Shown piece after piece: positions 6,069-7,985 of a stretch of 7,985 bases of DNA. How positions within the stretch are numbered: the first letter of the stretch is position 1; each line of letters opens with the position of its first letter. Origin of the DNA: Bacteriovorax stolpii (GTDB lineage Bacteria; Bdellovibrionota; Bacteriovoracia; Bacteriovoracales; Bacteriovoracaceae); assembly GCA_945862475.1 (NCBI GenBank), contig CAMAYW010000099.1, forward strand, positions 1 to 7,985, read 5' to 3'. The notes beneath the pieces were generated by a model. That model saw nothing but the letters and a program-made list of their open reading frames with translations. It was not told the origin of the DNA and searched no databases. Made by a program: the position numbers and the translations under genes.

Positions 6069-6829
6069 TAATGCTTGGCCCTTTCAACGAAAGCAGTCTT
6101 GTGATTTTCCGCTTTTTCGATTGAATCACCCAAATCACCCTGATGGCTTACGTTCCCAAAACGTCTTTCGCGACAAGAAACATGTTCTATAATTTTTTTG
6201 AACTCACGAGGGGTGAAATCAGGCCACTTTGTAGGAGTAAAATATAATTCAGCATAGGCCATCTGCCAGATAAGAAAATTTGAAATTCTCTGTTCTCCAC
6301 CTGTGCGGATCATAAGATCCACATCTCCAGTCTCTGGCCTATACATAAGGCCATTAAGATCAGACTCAGTTAAGAGTTTATCAGGATGGCTAAGTTGAAA
6401 AGAATTTACGGCCCTCACTATTTCAGAACGACCACCATAATTAAAAGCAAAAGTTAGTTTTAAACCAGTAGCATTTTTTGTGAGTTCTTCCATCTCATTT
6501 ATCAAAGAAATCGTTTCATAAGGTAATGACTGAGTTTCTCCAATGACTTTAAATTTAATATTATTGTCGAGAATTCTTGCTTTCTCTTTGATAAGGAACT
6601 TCTTTAGTAACTTAAAAAGCGACGAAACCTCTTCAAGTGGTCTTGACCAGTTCTCAGTTGAAAATGCATACATGGTAAGAGCAGCTAAACCAATATCATC
6701 AGCAGATTTAACAATATCAGAAACGACACTTGATCCACGAACATGTCCCCAGATACGGGGTCTGAATCGCTTCTTTGCCCAGCGACCATTTCCATCCATA
6801 ATAATGGCAACATGTTTAATCTTCGACAT
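6068..6829 (-). CDS. uppS: Isoprenyl transferase (undecaprenyl diphosphate synthase)
   Basis: This cis-prenyltransferase extends farnesyl diphosphate with isopentenyl diphosphate units to the C55 carrier lipid for peptidoglycan, O-antigen and other wall polymers. The family blocks are complete: HVAIIMDGNGRWA (6-18) with catalytic Asp12, GH (28-29), TMYAFSTENWSRP (52-64), FAFNYGGRSEI (127-137), and DLMIRTGGEQRISNFLIWQ (171-189) with the diphosphate-binding Arg175 and Arg181 followed by Ser183, then the metal-associated Glu194 in AYAELYF. CRERRFG (219-225) marks the usual C-terminus. A polar tail of about 28 residues follows and is not part of the recognised core. The total length of 253 is within the family range. 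The ATG at 6829 comes 6 bp after frr, with ribosome site TAAGG overlapping the frr stop. Confidence 0.96.
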   Translation of the reverse strand: MSKIKHVAIIMDGNGRWAKKRFRPRIWGHVRGSSVVSDIVKSADDIGLAALTMYAFSTENWSRPLEEVSSLFKLLKKFLIKEKARILDNNIKFKVIGETQSLPYETISLINEMEELTKNATGLKLTFAFNYGGRSEIVRAVNSFQLSHPDKLLTESDLNGLMYRPETGDVDLMIRTGGEQRISNFLIWQMAYAELYFTPTKWPDFTPREFKKIIEHVSCRERRFGNVSHQGDLGDSIEKAENHKTAFVERAKH

Positions 6830-6833
6830 ATAA

Positions 6834-6838
6834 CCTTA
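6834..6838 (-). promoter_or_regulatory. Ribosome binding site of uppS, overlapping the frr stop codon
   Basis: TAAGG on the minus strand begins with the frr TAA stop codon. The spacing from GG to the uppS ATG is only 4 nt, slightly short, so terminating ribosomes may reinitiate directly. Confidence 0.65.
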
Positions 6839-7393
6839 AACTGTTAGAAGCTCTTTTTCTTTTGCTTCAACGACTTTATCAACTTCCTTAATAAAGTTAT
6901 CTGTAATCTTTTGAATTTCATCTTGGATCTTTTTAGACTCGTCTTCAGAAACTTTCTTATCTTTTTCTGCAGCTTTTACTTTATCATTCTGATCACGACG
7001 AATATTTCTGATCGCAACTTTCGTATCCTCACCAATTTTCTTAACATCTTTAACAAATGCTTTACGCTTATCTTCAGTCAGTGCAGGAAAAGAAATTCGG
7101 ATAAAGTTTCCATCGTTTCCAGGAGTTAATCCAATATTGGCAGCAAGAATTGCTTTTTCAATCGCAGAAATTGCCGTTTTATCAAAAGGCTGAATTTGAA
7201 GAAGACGAGCTTCTGGTGTTGAAATCTGACCTAAGTTTTTTATCGGTGTAGGTGTTCCGTAGTAGTCCGCAGAAATACCATCGAGAACAGCTGCCGTAGC
7301 ACGACCAGTTCTTACTTTTGACATTTGTGTTTGAAGCGACTTAATCGCTTTATTCATATGATCATCAAGTATAGGCTTTAGCTCTTTCATCAT
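6836..7393 (-). CDS. frr: Ribosome recycling factor
   Basis: Frr, with EF-G, splits the post-termination ribosome complex so the subunits can be reused. The protein has 185 residues, the canonical length. Key stretches are the first helix of the three-helix bundle, with QMSKVRTGRA at about 23-32, and the compact second domain including YYGTPTPIKNLGQIS, LLQIQPFDK and GNDGNFIRISFPALTEDKRK. The long helix carries VAIRNIRRDQND (about 131-142), followed by the lysine- and glutamate-rich terminal helix. Two ATG codons stand in tandem (7393 and 7390). The first is chosen because it is 8 nt from the GGAG of the ribosome site; the second would be 11 nt away. The gene follows pyrH by 12 bp, the conserved order in most bacteria. 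Confidence 0.98.
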   Translation of the reverse strand: MMKELKPILDDHMNKAIKSLQTQMSKVRTGRATAAVLDGISADYYGTPTPIKNLGQISTPEARLLQIQPFDKTAISAIEKAILAANIGLTPGNDGNFIRISFPALTEDKRKAFVKDVKKIGEDTKVAIRNIRRDQNDKVKAAEKDKKVSEDESKKIQDEIQKITDNFIKEVDKVVEAKEKELLTV

Positions 7394-7401
7394 AACCTAA
7401 T

Positions 7402-7408
7402 CTCCTTA
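7402..7408 (-). promoter_or_regulatory. Ribosome binding site of frr, overlapping the pyrH stop codon
   Basis: TAAGGAG on the minus strand is a seven-base match to the Shine-Dalgarno consensus. Its TAA is the pyrH stop codon. GGAG ends 8 nt before the first of the two tandem ATG codons, which decides the frr start. The strongest ribosome site in the window, and well placed for coupling with pyrH translation. Confidence 0.85.
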
Positions 7409-7985
7409 TGCTTTTTTAGTAACAACTGTTCCAATATTTTCACCGTTAACAACTCTTGCAATATTTCCGCTTTCAAACATATTGAAAACAACAATATCCA
7501 TATCGTTATCCATACAAAGCGTAATAGCTGTTGAGTCCATTACTTTCAGATCTTTATTAAGGACATCTATGTATGAGAGTTTTTGAAATTTCTTTGCATC
7601 TTTATGTTTCATAGGATCCTTATCGTAAATCCCATCAACTTTTGTTGCCTTCATAATGACTTCAGCGTGTATTTCATTCGCTCGAAGCGCTGCCGTAGTA
7701 TCCGTTGTGAAGTATGGATTCCCTGTTCCTGCAGCAAAGATAACAACTCGTTTTTTTTCTAGGTGCCGAACAGCACGACGACGAATATAAGGCTCTGCAA
7801 CTTCTTGCATCGCAATTGCTGAAAGGACTCTCGTGTAGACATCTTTTCTCTCAAGAGCATCTTGTAGGGCCAGAGAGTTAATCACTGTCGCCATCATTCC
7901 CATATAGTCTGAAGTCGCTCGATCCATCCCAGAAGTTGCACCAGCAACACCACGGTGAATATTTCCTCCACCAACAACTATCGCT
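7406..7985 (-). CDS. pyrH: UMP kinase (partial, N-terminus outside window)
   Basis: PyrH phosphorylates UMP to UDP using ATP, at the entry to UTP, CTP and dTTP synthesis, and is a hexameric amino-acid-kinase-fold enzyme regulated by UTP and GTP. The 192 visible residues lack roughly the first 45 of about 240. The frame is open to the window edge and begins inside the conserved glycine-rich motif VVGGGNIHRGVAG, followed by MDRATSDYMGMMATVINSLA. Further family blocks are VIFAAGTGNPYFTTDTTAALRA, which contacts UMP, and KVDGIYDKDPMK, the nucleotide-binding region. The C-terminal ARVVNGENIGTVV is also typical. The Met at 7927 is internal, not the start. The TAA stop is part of the frr ribosome site. 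In many bacteria tsf and rpsB lie further upstream, beyond the window. Confidence 0.97.
   Translation of the reverse strand, partial: AIVVGGGNIHRGVAGATSGMDRATSDYMGMMATVINSLALQDALERKDVYTRVLSAIAMQEVAEPYIRRRAVRHLEKKRVVIFAAGTGNPYFTTDTTAALRANEIHAEVIMKATKVDGIYDKDPMKHKDAKKFQKLSYIDVLNKDLKVMDSTAITLCMDNDMDIVVFNMFESGNIARVVNGENIGTVVTKKA

Noticed and set aside
6543..6833. Plus-strand open frame of 96 codons antisense to uppS
   Set aside because: This is the longest plus-strand frame, but it covers the conserved N-terminal half of uppS, has no convincing ribosome site and shows no family features.
1..7985. Mobile element, CRISPR array, defence island or RNA gene
   Set aside because: No direct or inverted repeat families, transposase or integrase motifs, spaced repeats or tRNA-like cloverleaf segments were seen. 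The window is almost wholly filled by conserved housekeeping genes.

Overview
The window is an AT-rich stretch of bacterial chromosome. All ten recognised genes lie on the minus strand, so transcription runs from high to low coordinates. The order in that direction is pyrH (5' end outside the window), frr, uppS, cdsA, rseP, tsaB, a psd-like gene, pssA, truA and tig (3' end outside the window). Nothing on the plus strand looks like a gene. No tRNA, rRNA, CRISPR array, insertion sequence or phage-like segment was seen.

The first nine genes are packed like a single operon. Junctions range from a 12-bp gap to overlaps of 1 bp (uppS/cdsA) and 4 bp (tsaB/psd-like, and pssA/truA with the start preferred here). 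At three junctions the TAA stop codon of one gene forms the start of the TAAGG Shine-Dalgarno sequence of the next. The only real intergenic space is the 73 bp before tig, which holds a promoter-like sequence with a perfect TTGACA -35 box.

The genes combine pyrimidine nucleotide supply (PyrH), ribosome recycling (Frr), the C55 lipid carrier for peptidoglycan and other envelope polymers (UppS), CDP-diacylglycerol synthesis (CdsA), intramembrane proteolysis (RseP), phosphatidylserine synthesis (PssA) with a Psd-family partner, tRNA modification (TsaB, TruA) and nascent-chain folding (trigger factor). CdsA supplies the CDP-diacylglycerol used by PssA. The Psd-family protein would normally convert phosphatidylserine to phosphatidylethanolamine.

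The pyrH-frr-uppS-cdsA-rseP core is widespread. The rseP-tsaB-psd-pssA continuation, the low GC content and the absence of dxr between cdsA and rseP suggest a Gram-negative of the former deltaproteobacterial type, perhaps a Bdellovibrionota member such as the Bacteriovorax group. This is inference from layout and composition only.

Most of the window is ordinary housekeeping sequence. The main surprise is the Psd-family protein. It aligns along its length with the short Psd class, but all three positions of the Asp-His-Ser machinery appear substituted (Tyr68, Lys100, Gly188), including the serine that becomes the pyruvoyl cofactor. Smaller points are a likely mis-set truA start, a TTG-started tsaB in frame with rseP across a single stop codon, and a long inter-PDZ linker in RseP.
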